A DNA stretch of 64,000 nt from Berberis thunbergii (GCA_003290165.1 QNQO01000596.1:124001-188000); one strand, 5' to 3'; counted from the stretch's first letter, positions 12,201 through 28,522 are shown. The notes: generated by a model not told the origin, from the letters alone. A program made the numbers and translations.

Positions 12201-15200
12201 GGTTCTTGACTGACGATTTTCATTTGGTGGTACATCAGGCGACATCAAGGTCGTTTCTTCGCTTGCTCTAAATTAGATGAAAGACACACAAAAAGGGGTA
12301 TTTTGCTAGTAATTTCTCTGTAATTTGATTTCTCTGTTTCGGATTATTATTTTGCTCTCAGATATACAATTACACATTATTTTGAAACAATTTGTAAATT
12401 AAATACACTCTTCAGTAAATTTTGACTATTTGTGCATCTCTGTAAAAAAAAATTATCTCTTTTGTTAAGCTCTCATCTTCCAACTTCAAAAGTAAAAATT
12501 TCAAACAATTTTAAGCTTTAGGGTTGTTTATGTTCATATGAGTTATAAAAAAATAAAAATTAAAAAAAGTAAAGTTTGACCATATTGTCGTGTCGCCGAG
12601 TCTTAATTTTTTGGAAATTGCCGATTTGCCTTGTCATGTCCGTGCGTCATTGGTTGAGCGTATCATCAAGATCATAATAAAACTAACAATACAATGGCAA
12701 ACCCACTTAGAATGATGCATGTGCATAAAAAAAAAATTAATAGTAATCCGAGGTAAAACCATGAAAAATAAGGGAAATTTTTTTTTCATATTTCCTTGGT
12801 GCAATCAAACAGTGGAAAAAAGTTTGAGCGGAAGTTTTTTTCCATAGAAAACTTTTTTTTCATGAAAACGTTTCCAAAAAATCAAACACACCCTAGGATG
12901 TGAAGTTTTCCAAGGAACAAAGAGTTTGTGAGTTTGTTTCAAGGAGAACTCTTTTTAATTTATTTTTTTTAGAATAAGCTGGGATTATGACCCCACCTTC
13001 TATAAAGGAAAAACAAACTTTGTACAAGAGGGGGATCAAACCTTACCTCTGAGACCCAAAAGCCAACACTTGAATGATACAACTATGGAAATCTAAAAAG
13101 AATTACCATGCTAGCATCAAGCAATGACAAAAGGTTCTTCTTCTTTGGCCGATGCTAGTTGAAGATTTTATAAGCCTAGTAACCATGTTCACTCTCACTA
13201 GACTTCTCTTTCTTGTGAGAATTTGTTTATGTTTTTAATTTTTGTTTTTGCTTTTGTTTCATTTATATAAAGGTTTTGGGGTCCTTAAAACCCTGCTCGC
13301 TTTCCAAAAAAAAAAAAAAAAGCTTCTTGTTCTATCTATGTCTCACATAGATCCATTGTTGTTTGTCCTGCTTCACAAGCTCCCAAACTTGGTAAGGAAG
13401 GATGAAAGTACAAACACCCATATGTCCTCCTTTTGCTACAAGGCTATAGAATAACCATGTGTCCTCCTTTTGCTGCAAGGCTATCTGCAACTCTGTTGGA
13501 CTCCCTGAAGATGTGGCTTATAGAAAACCCTTGAAGCATAGACACTTTGTTGAAGATTTGGTTCATCACCTGGCATTGTCTCCACAGGATCTGCCAAAGA
13601 CGTTTCACCAAATTCACAACCTGCATGTTATCCACCACAATTTCTGTTTTGTTGAAACCCATATTAATGCCTACTTCTACCCCTACACAAAGGGCTTGCA
13701 ACTCCAAAGTTAATGAATCACTTTTTGGATGGTTCCAATGGAGGCTCCTAGAACATTGCCTTGAGCATCTTTAATAACACCGCCAATGCTTCTTCATGCC
13801 AACTTCTATCCTACAAAAAGGGCTTGCAACTCCTAGGGGAACTCTTTTATTCATGGAAAGGTTTTATTCTAAAGGTCTGAAAAATACACAATACCCCATT
13901 AAGAAATGGATGTTGGTTTTGCTGGATCAAGAAAACCCAATCCTTTTATATGCAAATCAAATTTAAAGAGAAGCAAAATGAGCATAATAGAAATGACGTA
14001 AAGCAATAAACAAACTAATTACACCATGATTTATTATCGAGGAAGACCTCAAAAATATGGAGAGAAACAACCTGGGTAGATAGTTCATTCAAACTTCCAA
14101 TATAGAGGGTGTCAAATCATCAAGAGAGTTACGTAATTTCTTGCGTAACAATAACCAGTTCACTAATAGGAAGATTAATAGATTACAATCAACAATGGAA
14201 ATATACCAACTAGTATTGAAGAACCTTAGATTACCCTTTTATCTTCTCGAAAGCTTATCCTTGTCAAATCTCAATAGATCAAGCTTTGTGGTTGAAGCTT
14301 CACAATAGATCAACCTTTGAGTTGGAGCTTTAAGATACCACTCTTTATTACTTCGTGGTTTTGTTCTTTATCAAATTGCCCTCCATATATTTTTCTATAT
14401 AGAAATAAGCTCTCCTAATGTGAGGGAAGGGGAGATTGTTACTGCTCCTATCATAGGATGACCAAATAGTAATGGTCTAACAGTTTGGAGGCAAACCTGA
14501 AACTAAAGGAAACAAAAGAGAAATCAGAGTTATACTCTTACAACTCCAACTCTCTTTTGGTATGTGTGAGAAAGAAAAACAGTGTCTGTTGGGTGCTCCT
14601 GATGCTTCAACTACAACACCAAGGTTTAGTCTCGATTCCTTCTAAGGATATTCTAGGGTTGTTCAACTCTTTGGAAACTTAGATGGTTGTAATCTTCTAA
14701 TAGTAGAAAATGTTAGCTAAGAGCAAGGTAGTCGAATCTAAATTAATTCACAAAACGGAAAGTGTATTTTGAATTGTATGGTAAATGATATTGTAAATCA
14801 TAATATTTTCTCAGACATTACAATGTATCAAAAGAATACATAGATGTACTTATGTATTTTCATGCACAGAATAAAATAATTCATTTCAAAAACTAAATCG
14901 CACATGCTCAATCATCAAATATAATATCCTCAAATTTCATTGCCAAATTATGTTAATCATTCTGAATTTTACAAAAAAAAGGACAAAACAAGCAACTTCA
15001 AGAATATCTTTCTTCATGATGTTTAGAGTGTTTCTTTAGGTAGATGAACCAAGCAATATAAAAATAACTAGACACACTGATAAGAAAGCCCCCTTAGTTG
15101 TTCTGTGAAGTGAAAAGTCTTTCGACTCTTTTGAATTCGTCTTGGTATAGGACTGAATGGTATGCGACTGAATGTTAGTCAAATAGTCTACTGATGTTTG

Positions 15201-16945
15201 AGACGTGTGACAATTAATAAAACCTCAAATAAACAAAATAAAAATCAAGTTTAAAGGCTTTGAAAAGTCATCTAGTGCTTGCAAATCAAATTGCAGGATT
15301 CAAGGTCAAAATCGTGAATCACAATTTGGAGAACTATTTGCAAATCAAATCGTATGATTTTTTTTGTTTCCTATTTTATCACCCGATATAAATGGACTAC
15401 TATGAGATTTGATTTGAATCGTTAAGATCCAACTCATAAATCGTAAGATTTGAATTACACTAGCCAAGAGAATTTGACTAGACTAGGTCCGTCGTTTCTT
15501 TTCACATTAGAGAGGTTTTTCTAGATAATAAATCAGTGTCACTTGTTTCTTTTTTGCTTTGCATCGACTATTTCTAGTGTAATGTGATACTTTCTTCCCT
15601 AAAGGTTATTGAGTCCTCTCAGTGGTATTTAGATGGCTTTCTTTGTGTATTAGCGATTGAATTACACATGGTTTTACATGCAAGTTGTGCATTTGTGTTT
15701 TTTTTCATTCACGTCCTTGTCATTCCTGAAGTGATTAAATAATTTGGGAATTTCTTGCGGCTTTGATAGGGATTCCGAAAGATCGATCCAGAGAGATGGG
15801 AGTTCGCTAATGAGGATTTTATAAAGGATCATAAGCATTTACTAAAGAATATCCATCGTAGGAAGCCTATCCATAGTCATAGTCATCCTCAAGGATCTGT
15901 GGCGGAGGCAGAAAGAGCAGGACTGGATGAAGAAATTGAGAGGCTTATGAGAGAGAAAACCAAACTTCAGACTGATCTTTGGAGGTTCAGGCAACATGAT
16001 TCTGGAACTAAGCTTGAGTTGGAGAAGTTGGAGAAGAAAGTACACGAAATGGAGCAACGGCAATTGAGAATGATGACTTTTTTAACAAAAGCAGTTCTCA
16101 ACCCTAATTTTGTGGAACACATGACTAAAATGGCGGATTCTTCTATTTATTTCTCGGCAATTAATAAGAAGAGGAGAATACCGAAGGGTGATTACATTCA
16201 GGAAGCTGCTGAAACTAGTTCTGTCGAAAATCACAACAGTGCTTCTAGGCGGGATTTCAATCACGTCTTTCACCAGGATTTTTCTAGAAAGCTGAGACTC
16301 GAGTTATCACCAGCTGTTTCAGATAGTAATTTGCTTTCCTCAAGTGTTCAGAACTCTAATGAAGATGAAGGAAGTCCACAGAAGAAAACGTCTGATGGAG
16401 TTGTAAAGGATACGAATCCAAGAACCGCTGGTCTTCTGTTTGCACCGGAAACATTAGAACTTTCAGATACATGTACATCATATTCTTCGAGAAAGGATTG
16501 TATGTTGTTGGGACAAGTGAGGGGGAGTGGTTTGATTTCAACTGAAGAAGGTGAAGGACATATCTCCTGTCAATTAAATCTAACACTTGCTTCATCTTTA
16601 TTGCAAACCAACAATAGTCCATATGCGCCTAAACTTCCCAGGGCAAATCAATCTGATGAGTCAAGATCTTACTGTACCACTAAAGAGGCCAATGTTAATA
16701 TCAATGATGATGGTGCAACCATGTCATCTTCACAAGAAGCTCCAACAGCAAATCCAGGACCTGCAGCAGCTACAGGCAGAGTCAATGATGTATTCTGGGA
16801 ACGGTTTCTGACTGAAAGACCAGAAGATACTGAGGAGGCAAGCTCTAGTTTGAGAACAAACTCATGCGACGATCAAGAAGAAAGAGATGCTGGAAATGGG
16901 ACACTCTGGAAAAGTAGAAAAGATATGGAGCAGCTCACTCTCTAA
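9221..16945 (+). CDS. HSFA5: Class A heat stress transcription factor, HSFA5 type
   Basis: A two-exon gene: exon 1 9221-9448 (76 codons, donor gtatgt) and exon 2 15770-16945 (acceptor gatag, stop TAA), both phase 0, giving 467 residues. The intron interrupts the DNA-binding domain between NTY and GFRK, the conserved position of plant HSF genes. The DNA-binding domain covers residues ~13-108 ([20 protein letters not shown]). A heptad-rich oligomerisation region covers ~119-195, a basic NKKRR nuclear signal is at 208-212, and the AHA activator motif [14 protein letters not shown] starts at 414. The C-terminal MEQLTL resembles a class A export signal. The basic tract [15 protein letters not shown] and the C-terminus match HSFA5 rather than HSFA4. 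A Gly10 run follows the initiator Met-Glu. HSFA5 proteins are nuclear and are known to modulate HSFA4 by hetero-oligomerisation. The intron, 6321 bp, is unusually long. Confidence 0.93.
10755..12893. mobile_element. Harbinger-like TIR element in the HSFA5 intron
   Basis: The left end GGGGTGTGTTTGATTTT (10755) and the reverse complement of the right end, GGGTGTGTTTGATTTTTTGG (12893), are inverted. Just inside both ends is a TTTTCCATGGAAAA-like segment. The flanks are TTA on the left (10752-10754) and TAG on the right (12894-12896), which would be an imperfect copy of the 3-bp TTA-type target. No transposase frame was seen in the 2.1-kb interior. Confidence 0.45.
13444..13800 (-). pseudogene. 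LINE-type RNase H (RVT_3) relic
   Basis: Minus-strand translation from 13707 reads [18 protein letters not shown], then [14 protein letters not shown], then [15 protein letters not shown]. This is the second half of the RNase H-like domain found downstream of plant LINE reverse transcriptases. Upstream, at about 13720-13790, the first half ([17 protein letters not shown]) is in another frame and runs into a stop, so the domain is frameshifted and dead. It lies antisense within the HSFA5 intron. Confidence 0.65.
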
Positions 16946-17904
16946 GTACTTGTGATGCACTTGAACTGTTGGTTCACAGAGTTGAGTAGCCTATTACATC
17001 TGACGTTATACTTCTCCTTGATCATGTATAGTAGTATGATACCATACCCGGCCATCTGTCATTGTATAAGAATAAGACCAGATTGAAGTACTATGTTCTA
17101 TTTCTAGATAAACACTAATTTTTGTTTTTCCCTTTTGAATGATTCTGGTACATGGCTCATTGATTAGCAGCAGGGACATAAATTGTTTGCATTCTGACGA
17201 TGATGTTAGCGAAAATTCAATATAATGAAGATGGCTAGGGTTCAGAGTGCTCGGAGTTCTGTAAAGGTTTCGGGTCAGATTCATGTTAGCGAAAATCCAA
17301 TGTGTGCTATTGAAGTTTGGGGTCTCGCTTTGACTAATTTCACTAATGCTATCGCAATGATGAGTTTTTGTCAAGCTTCCAAGGCGATATTTAGGTTTCA
17401 TATTTGCCTTCCACTCTTCAAGACCCTAGTAGAAATTCTATGTTTTAACATGCATCTTTTATTTGCATATGATATGCAAATGTATAAAATTTTGAACTTT
17501 TGTTGAAACTCTTTTGTTTACGTATCTTTCAGAAGTACAGCTACATATTTAAGATCAATGTTTGAGTGAATATTTATTGTAACCAAAGTCGCGTTGGTAA
17601 GGAATAGGATTGAAGTGTATAGATTCTGGGTCTGACCGTGATTGAGCACCGATCATACATACCCAATCCTCTGAAAAATCTAATAACATCCTCTGGTATT
17701 TCTAGTGCCATGGAATGTCTTTGGTATCGCCAATCTATTAAACATGTTACCATCTCTAACAAAACACCGTCTTTGTTGGTTAATCAGTTTCTAAACCTTA
17801 TGGAGATCGAAAACAAGTTTTTACGGGTCGGTGAGAATTGTGTATCAAGTTGTGGTGTAGGGGTTGTAATCTCAATTCGGACAGAAGAGTGATTGTATAA
17901 CAAA

Positions 17905-18200
17905 TTCGAAGAGAAGAGTGATTGTACAACAAGAGGAATAACTACTAAAAATATAAGAAAAAAGAAGTCTCTTATTTGAAGGGAGTTTCCTTGATTATTT
18001 AGGATAGGAAAATTTTCAGTAATCCCTTAAGATGAGGAAAAGTTTTCTTCTTCTTGGACAAAATTTCCATACTCGATTAGGACAAAGAAATTTCCTTGCT
18101 CGAACAGAAGAGTAATTGTACAACAAGTGGAAGAACTAGTTCGAGAAACTCTTCTATTTTTTAAAGGGTTCCTGGATTAATTAGGATAGAAAAATATGTT
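17905..18200. repeat. Two related copies of a ~100-bp unit upstream of the GDSL gene
   Basis: The unit gaagagtgattgtacaacaag ... ggatagg at 17905-18010 is repeated in diverged form at 18108-18195 (gaagagtaattgtacaacaag ... ggatag). A further diverged copy of its start is at 21110. The nature of the repeat (possibly an LTR or MITE relic) cannot be decided. Confidence 0.5.
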
Positions 18201-18300
18201 GTTAATCAATTAGGATAAACAAAATGTCTTTTCATTGCTCAACTAGGACAAGGAAATCCTATTTGGATGAGATTTCCTCGTAAATTTACGACAAGATTTT

Positions 18301-18311
18301 CTTATAAATAT
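18301..18311 (+). promoter_or_regulatory. Candidate TATA box of the GDSL gene
   Basis: The sequence ttataaatata lies about 75-80 bp upstream of the GDSL start codon at 18385, a normal distance for a plant TATA box with a short leader. Prediction only. Confidence 0.45.
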
Positions 18312-18384
18312 AGCCACAGTACAAGAAATAGATTATTATTTCAAGGAGAAATACTTGTTATTGATAGAGATAGTTGTTATTAAG

Positions 18385-19891
18385 ATGGAGATTACGATTG
18401 CTTCAATATTTGCCTTTTTCCTCCATCTATTTGGAGTTCTTACTGGAGGTCTTAAGGGTGGTTCTCCACCAGCTCCAAGTCCACCTTCCCCTGCTCCTTT
18501 AGCTCCGGCTTTTTTCATTATTGGAGATTCAAGTATCGACACTGGCAATAACAATTATCTTCTCACCTTAGCTCGTGCCCACATGTTGCCGTATGGAAGG
18601 GATTTCGACACTCACAAAGCTACAGGAAGATTCTGTAATGGCAAAGTCCCAACGGACTTTCTCGGTTTGTACTCATTACTCCAAATTTATCTACTTCTTG
18701 CACGTTTGCTTTGTATCGTTTCTTGCTTTTTATAATAACATTTTGTTATTGTAGAACGTCAAATGTTGGAATAATTTAGTGAGTTCTTTCGGTCTTGCAA
18801 TGACATGAGTTTTTGCTAGAGTTTTGACATAGTTTTGTTTTTACCATAATTGGCAGCAATGCGTCTTGGTCTCCCATATCCACCTCCATATCTCGGGATA
18901 GGTGGAAGTGTCGAAGAGATGATACAAGGAGTGAATTATGCTTCTGCAGCAGCTGGAATCCTTTTCCCAACTGGTTCAGATCTCGTATGTAACTAAACTC
19001 AATCAATCAAATTGACATCATAATAAACATGTGTGTCTAGTCTACTAACTAATGTTAATGTTCGATTGTTTTCAACCAGGGTCAGCACATCTTCTTGGCG
19101 GAGCAGATTCAGCAAATTAGAGATACATTCCAGGAGTTTAAACTAACTTTAGGAGAGGCAGCAGCGATGAATATCATCTCAAAGTCAGTTGTGTACATTT
19201 CAATCGGCAACAATGAGTTCATACATTTTTACATGCGCAATGTATCTGGAGTGCAGACACTCTACAAGCCATGGGAGTTCAGTGCTATGTTAGCAACATC
19301 GATGAAACAACAAATACAAAACTTATACAATGAGAATGTGCGAAGGGTGGTAGTAGCAGGGTTAGCTCCTATTGGTTGCGCTCCACACTATACTACACTG
19401 CACGACAACAAAGAGTGTAACAAAGAGATGAACAACATGATATCACTATTTAACTATGCCATGAGATACATGGTTGAGCTGCTTCGTCAAGAGTTCAATG
19501 ATGTCAAAGTCATCTTCTGTGATATGTTTAGAGCTTCAGTAGATATATTGGCGAACCATGAACGATATGGTATAGGCATTCATATCACTCTGACTAGATA
19601 TAACTGAGTTTTTTCCTTGCTTATAAGAACTTTCTTTCTAATAGATTTTAGCCTTGACTAACAGTGATACTATATGCAGGTTTTGTGGAGACGAAAGATG
19701 CTTGCTGTAAAGGTCCATTCAACGTGTGCCTGCCGGGATTTGCTTGCAATAATGCGACCAATTATATGTGGTGGGATCAATTTCATCCAACCGATGCAGT
19801 CAATGGCATCTTGGCTGACAATATGTGGTCTGATTTGCACATGAAGGATATGTGCTATCCCATGAACATACGAGATATGATGAAAGATTGA
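18385..19891 (+). CDS. GDSL esterase/lipase, secreted
   Basis: Four exons: 18385-18664, 18857-18984, 19080-19569 and 19680-19891, all with GT..AG introns and consistent phases, giving 369 residues, the normal GDSL length. An in-frame TTG lies upstream, but the ATG at 18385 starts a hydrophobic signal peptide (residues 1-~21), which decides the start. A short Pro/Ser/Ala-rich linker follows. Block I is [13 protein letters not shown] with catalytic Ser49; block II is VNYASAAAG; block III is ISIGNNEF, with Asn181 for the oxyanion hole; block V is [12 protein letters not shown] with Asp332 and His335. Block III reads GxNE instead of the usual GxND. Members hydrolyse acyl esters at the cell surface or in the wall (cutin, wax, lipid or acetylated polysaccharide substrates); the actual substrate cannot be inferred. 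Confidence 0.92.
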
Positions 19892-21233
19892 TTGTGATTT
19901 TGTTTATAGATACAAAGTTGGTTTGATAGGAGGATTATATATGTTTGTGATCCCCTTAACCATGGCATATGGATCATATTAGTTTCTACAATTTCTTATA
20001 TACATGCAATAGATATTTCATTTATAGAATATATGTTACATTTTATGTGTCTATAATAAGGTTTTTCTCTTGTATTTTAATATGCTTGAATATGAGTTTC
20101 ATAGAAATAGAAACAGAAATCACTGAAGATGAACTTTTCAAAAAACATTTTACATTTTTCTTCTACCTCGCTCCTTGGTTCCTTTTAGGCGAAAGAAAAA
20201 ATGAAAAACAAAATTAACACCTAGAAGGAACATGGTACCAAGGCAATTGCCTGATATTTTCGACCCCAAATCTACCTCCGTGTTTACTATTGCACCGAGC
20301 CTAAGTGCTTCTAACGAAAAAACTATCTTGAGTCCATTTTCTTGCATCATCTTATTTAGGTTTGTTTTGTTACTCTGTATGAACATGGAGACACTAAACT
20401 CGACTAATTTCCTTCTTAATCCTAAGTGGTATAAACATGAGCTTTCTTTAAACTTCTATCGTGACTATTTTGGTTTCGATGTTACCATGCAGATGCTTGA
20501 GTAGTTCTTCGAAATTAAACTTTTACTTTGTTTCTTTAATGTTCGAGGTCTCATACCTGATGTCACATTAGTAGGATTAGATTGTATGAACTTTTTTGTT
20601 TCTGTAAATGTCCAAGTTCTTATACCTAATATCTATATTGGACTATGATTGAGCATCTTAATTGAAAATCAAAAGTGAAGTTATTAAGTAACATCTGAAT
20701 CTTAATTGAAAATCAAAAGTGAAGTTTCCATCACTTGCAAGGTTTCCTATACATTATACTGATTGTGTTTTATTAGTAACGCTAAAAGTCCAACAACATC
20801 TTGGCAGATAGCTTATTTGCACAAAAGTTCCAAAATGTATTTGAGGTATTGGGGGCGTGACACACAAGAAATTTTATCGATCCGCACCAACAATTGAACT
20901 CCCACCATGTTGGTGTAGGATTTGATGGATAGGAGATGTCTTCATTGCTTATGAGTAAACATCCAGGTGTTAAATAATTGCACATTTGACCTAAAATTGA
21001 TTATTCCCTGTGGGAAGTAATTTAAGAGTAAAGGTAATACATTATAAAAAAAAAAAAAAAAAAAATACATCTCAACTGTTGTAATCTCAACTCCACAATG
21101 TTGAAGAAGGATTGTACAACAAGAGGAAGAACTACTTCAAAAGGAAAATAAAGTACAGGAAAATGAAAACAAGCAAATGAGGAAAATTATGCGACGAAGG
21201 TAAAAGAGCTTGTAGCGTGTATTTTCTTCCCAT
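19892..21233. other. GDSL-SHMT convergent intergenic region
   Basis: Contains the 3' flanks of two convergent genes. A 22-24-bp unit (cttaattgaaaatcaaaagtgaag) is repeated at about 20657 and 20700. A poly-A run is at 21043-21065. The short frames here match nothing. Confidence 0.5.
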
Positions 21234-24135
21234 CTAATCCTTGAACTTCATCTCACTCATGAGGAACCCGGGCATGTCAAAGGAGGACGAGAACTTCTCA
21301 ACGGCAGCTTTAAGGTCCTCAATGTCCTTGTTGTTCACCAGACCTTTGTTGAAGTCCTTCAAAAGCTTCCCATACTCCTTTTGGATTTTCAGTGTGAGCT
21401 GAACAGCCTGGTGGAGGAACTCACCAATCTGTTCGAAATCCTTCTCAACCAAACCTCTTGATGTCATTGCGGGGGTACCTAACAGCAGAACAACATGGCC
21501 AATCAGTCATATGTGGCAAACAATATGATTGAGAGGAATAATGGGGATCACCATCATGCAAAACAAGGTAAAACCCCAGATGTAAAACCAAATTACGCAG
21601 AATTACTCATTCAAGAGTACTTTTATATTATATTAATCGAGCTTATTATATATATGAAGAACAGCCAATCATATTCATCTACCAATATCCTACTCAAGTG
21701 ATGATCAGTCGTGGCATAGGATATTTGCTCGATGGCCACGATTGTTTCTTTTTGAAAAGAAGTAGGTGGCCAACCAACCAGGCCTGCCTAAATGATGTTG
21801 GGTGTATTTGATAAAATAATAGACCAATTGGAGAGTAAGTAAATATGGGCTGATAGTCCAAGTCCAAACAAAGACTTTTTTTGTCCACTCTAGGTATGAT
21901 ACATACACTTCAAAAATGCATTGTTTACCAGATTAATTTCCAACAAACATTTGGGAGTGTAATACATGGCTTTGCATTACATCCCCCGAGTCTGGAATGC
22001 ATGATTATAATCAAAATGTGTAAGCATAAAGATACTCACCTATACGTACACCTCCAGGGGCTAGGGCACTGCTGTCTCCAAATACAGCATTCTTGTTCAC
22101 AGTGATGTTGGCTAGATCACAAAGCTTCTCAACCTTGTTGCCTGCAAAAACATATTGACATATCCAAGTTGTAAAATCGAAACCCCTGTGATTATAGTTT
22201 CATATTCAATGTCGGAAAATTCATCTCTAACCACAAAATACATAAAAGGAAAGCTCAGTCCTTTTACCAGTAAGACCAAGTGGACGTAGGTCCCATAGGA
22301 CCAGGTGGTTCTCTGTCCCACCGGTGACAATGCTGTAATTCTTGCTCATCAGGAAGTTCCCAAGGGCAACAGCATTAGCCTTAACCTGCTTGGCATATGC
22401 TTTAAAGCCGGGAGTCATAGCTTGCTTCAAGGCAACTGCCAATGCTCCTATTTGGTGGTTGTGTGGTCCACCTTGGAGGGAGGGGAAAACAGAAAAGTTG
22501 ATCTTATCCTCGAAATCATAAACCGCATCCTCGGGCTGACCCTTCTTGGGAGGCTTAGGGCCCTTCCTGTAGAAGATCATACCAGCCCTGGGTCCCCTCA
22601 AACTCTTGTGGGTTGTGGTTGTCACAATATCACAATACTCAAATGGATTGGCAGCTTCCTGAAATAGAGAAGAATTTGAAGTCATGAATTAAATAAATAA
22701 ATATGAGAACCTTTAAAAAAAAAAAAATCAAACATGATATACTTATAACAAGTTCAACTTTATTAGTAATAGTTTAGAACCAACAACTCGGTGTGTTATC
22801 GACAACAAAACAAACAACCAACAACATACTCAGTAGAATAGTTCAGCAACTCAGGTGATAGGCATCGAGGATTCAAATCAAAACCAGATCTTATGTATTG
22901 AATCTACAACAGATTCCTAATAATATAACTCCCTACATAAAATTAATAATAGTATGGAACATTGGAACTTCAGTAGCAATGAGATCTTAAATCGATTTGC
23001 AAATTAAATGTTGGGAGGCCATCCGAGGTCCACCCAATATCCAGTGATTCATGAGTTGCAGTCAGATCCATGTAACACAGAAAGTTATAAAAGCACTAAT
23101 TGGGAGTCTATGGATCTTGATATGATACCTTCTGCTCCAATTCCAAGTAATATATATATTACACCGAGATATGTGTTACAACAGACCATAAAGCAGAACC
23201 AATTAAAGATCATAAACAGATTCCAACATGTAAAGATCTAGTTAACAGTCTGGAAATCCATAAAGTTTTATCCTCTATCGAATACATAGACAAACAACGT
23301 TGCAAAAATAGAAAAAAGTACCTACACAATGCAGATCTACTACTCTTGGCATCTACTATCAATCAGATCCAGATCAAATACAACTAACCCAAACAATCAA
23401 ATTAACCAAGAAAGCATTTCATCAAACACCTTAAAGACAGAAATTAAGAATTTATACCTGAGCAGCAACGAGACCACTGATGTGAGCCATGTCACAGAGC
23501 AACAAGGCACCACACTTATCAGCAACAGATCTGAACCTAGCGTAATCCCAATCTCTGGGGTAAGCACTACCACCACAAATAATCAACTTGGGTCTAAAGT
23601 CCAAGGCTTTCTCCTCCAACTTATCATAATCAATATACCCAGTGGTGAAATTCACCTTATAAGGCAAACTCTCAAAGTAAATCGAAGTTGCAGAGATCTT
23701 CTTACCCCCAGAGGTGTAATACCCATGTGTCAAATGTCCACCAGATGGCAGATCCAGACCCATAATCCGATCATGGGGATTGAGAAGAGCAGTGTATGCA
23801 GCGAAATTAGCGGGAGAACCCGAATAAGGCTGAACATTAACACCCCATTTAGTGGGGTCACAATGAAAGGCCTGAAGAGCACGAGACCTGCAGAGGTTCT
23901 CGATCTCATCGATGAATTCGTTCCCTCCGTAGTATCTGTTTCCTGGCATGCCTTCAGAGTACTTGTTGGTCAAAGCACTGCCGAGGGCTTCGATTACAGC
24001 GAAGGAAGTGAAGTTCTCTGATGCGATTAGCTCGATTCCTCTGCATTGCCTCCGCTTCTCCTTCTCGATTAGATCGAAGATCTCTGAGTCCACTTCGTTC
24101 AGTGGAGTGTTTCCCCATACGTTTACGGGATCCAT
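21234..24135 (-). CDS. SHM4: Serine hydroxymethyltransferase, cytosolic
   Basis: Four exons on the minus strand: 24135-23458, 22658-22268, 22141-22040 and 21478-21234, with GT..AG introns and consistent phases, giving 471 residues, the length of cytosolic plant SHMT. The enzyme interconverts serine plus tetrahydrofolate and glycine plus 5,10-methylene-THF, using pyridoxal phosphate. Visible signatures are [11 protein letters not shown] (substrate and cofactor region, from about residue 34), [22 protein letters not shown], the PLP-binding [12 protein letters not shown], and [15 protein letters not shown] with the Schiff-base lysine at 244. The protein starts [12 protein letters not shown] with no transit peptide, so it is the cytosolic form rather than a mitochondrial or plastid one; it resembles Arabidopsis SHM4 almost throughout. 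All catalytic motifs are intact. The leader (24136-24235) is CT-rich on the coding strand. No defect was seen. Confidence 0.96.
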
Positions 24136-27678
<3,543 letters not shown>

Positions 27679-27727
27679 GAGTAATTCTAGATGTCGAGGA
27701 AATGGGTGAGGGAGGGTGGGGCGACGG

Positions 27728-28000
27728 TCAAAGCTTGGATGAAAGGAAAGGAAAGCAAAAGAAAGAAAACCAGGTGATGAGATTGGATGTTAATTTCTCA
27801 CAACGGTCATCTGATGAGATGCTTTGTGTGTCTCGTTGATGCACTAAATATCCATTTTTTTCTGATGGTTTTTCTTGATTGCTTTCTTCAGATTCTCTTT
27901 TTCTTTTTTTTTTATTGATTTATCGCTTTCTTATTTTTCTTGTTTCATCGGGATTTCTAAATACAAATTTGTTAGGGAAGGTACAGTAACTGAGCAAGCA
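27728..28000. repeat. Left inverted-arm block of the Pack-MULE-like element
   Basis: Matches the reverse complement of 32124-32396 from TCAAAGCTTGGATGAAAGG to GAGCAAGCA, with scattered substitutions and poly-T length differences. In the right arm this block lies between the LSM2 TATA box and its exon 1, so it corresponds to LSM2 leader or first-intron sequence, or to arm sequence that was co-opted as leader. Confidence 0.85.
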
Positions 28001-28392
28001 GTATGTTGGATTGTAAGAATATTTAGCTGACTTGAGATAACAATTTCCGGTTTCTAACTTGATATTCTTGTTCCCTCATTGGAGGTTTGTTACATTATGT
28101 ATGCAATCAGTATCCCAAATCTGTGTCATTCTTGAGATTTCAGTTTCTGGCACATGTTCAGCCTACTTAAATTTGAAACTTGTTCTGACCATCTTTGATT
28201 GGCAACACCTATACATGATCCAATTTTCTTGAAGCCTAATATGATCCTGTATATCTTGGAACTCTTAAGAAATTATCCAAATTGAGACGAGGAAGTAATT
28301 ATGGGTGTAATAGGAGCATTGAACAAGATAGTTGATGATCAACTAAGAAAAAAAGTTTAGTCGAATGATTTGTTGTTCTTTTACAAAAGGGT

Positions 28393-28522
28393 GAATTATA
28401 GTGTGACAGTTTTTATACATTTGGATAGAATTTCATGCTTGAAAAAACAAGTCAGAATTCTAGTGCGACAGTTTTCATACATTTGGATAGAATTCCATAC
28501 TTGAAAAAACAAGTCAGACTTA
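28393..28522. repeat. Tandem repeat, two ~65-bp units
   Basis: The unit containing gcgacagtttTcatacattt ... ggatagaatt ... cttgaaaaaacaagtcagaa occurs twice head to tail, with a few substitutions, inside the Pack-MULE-like element. Confidence 0.7.

Larger units (their letters stand above)
9449..15769 (+). other. 6.3-kb HSFA5 intron, filled with repeats
   Basis: The intron holds a TA dinucleotide run (about 10030-10052), a Harbinger-like TIR element (10755-12893), a LINE RNase H relic (13444-13800), a possible fold-back unit around 10057-10705 with GGTGTTT-type ends, and AT-rich sequence at 14000-15700 in which I see nothing specific. No exon of another gene was recognised on either strand. 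Confidence 0.7.
16946..18384. other. HSFA5-GDSL intergenic region
   Basis: A small frame at 17225-17506 (+) starts with an AUG but matches nothing I know and has no supporting structure. The stretch 17570-17890 is unassigned. Related segments containing gattgtacaacaag occur at about 17905-18000 and 18105-18200, each followed by a similar ggat(t)aatt(t)aggata stretch; a third relative is at 21110-21150, beyond the GDSL gene. Confidence 0.5.

Noticed and set aside
17225..17506. 93-codon frame after HSFA5
   Set aside because: No recognised domain, no splice or promoter support, and it lies in the 3' flank of HSFA5.
27773..27866. Possible C/D-box snoRNA (GTGATGA ... CTGATGA ... TCTGA)
   Set aside because: The spacing of boxes is poor, the C-like box is mutated in the matching right-arm copy (AGATGA), and no terminal stem was found.
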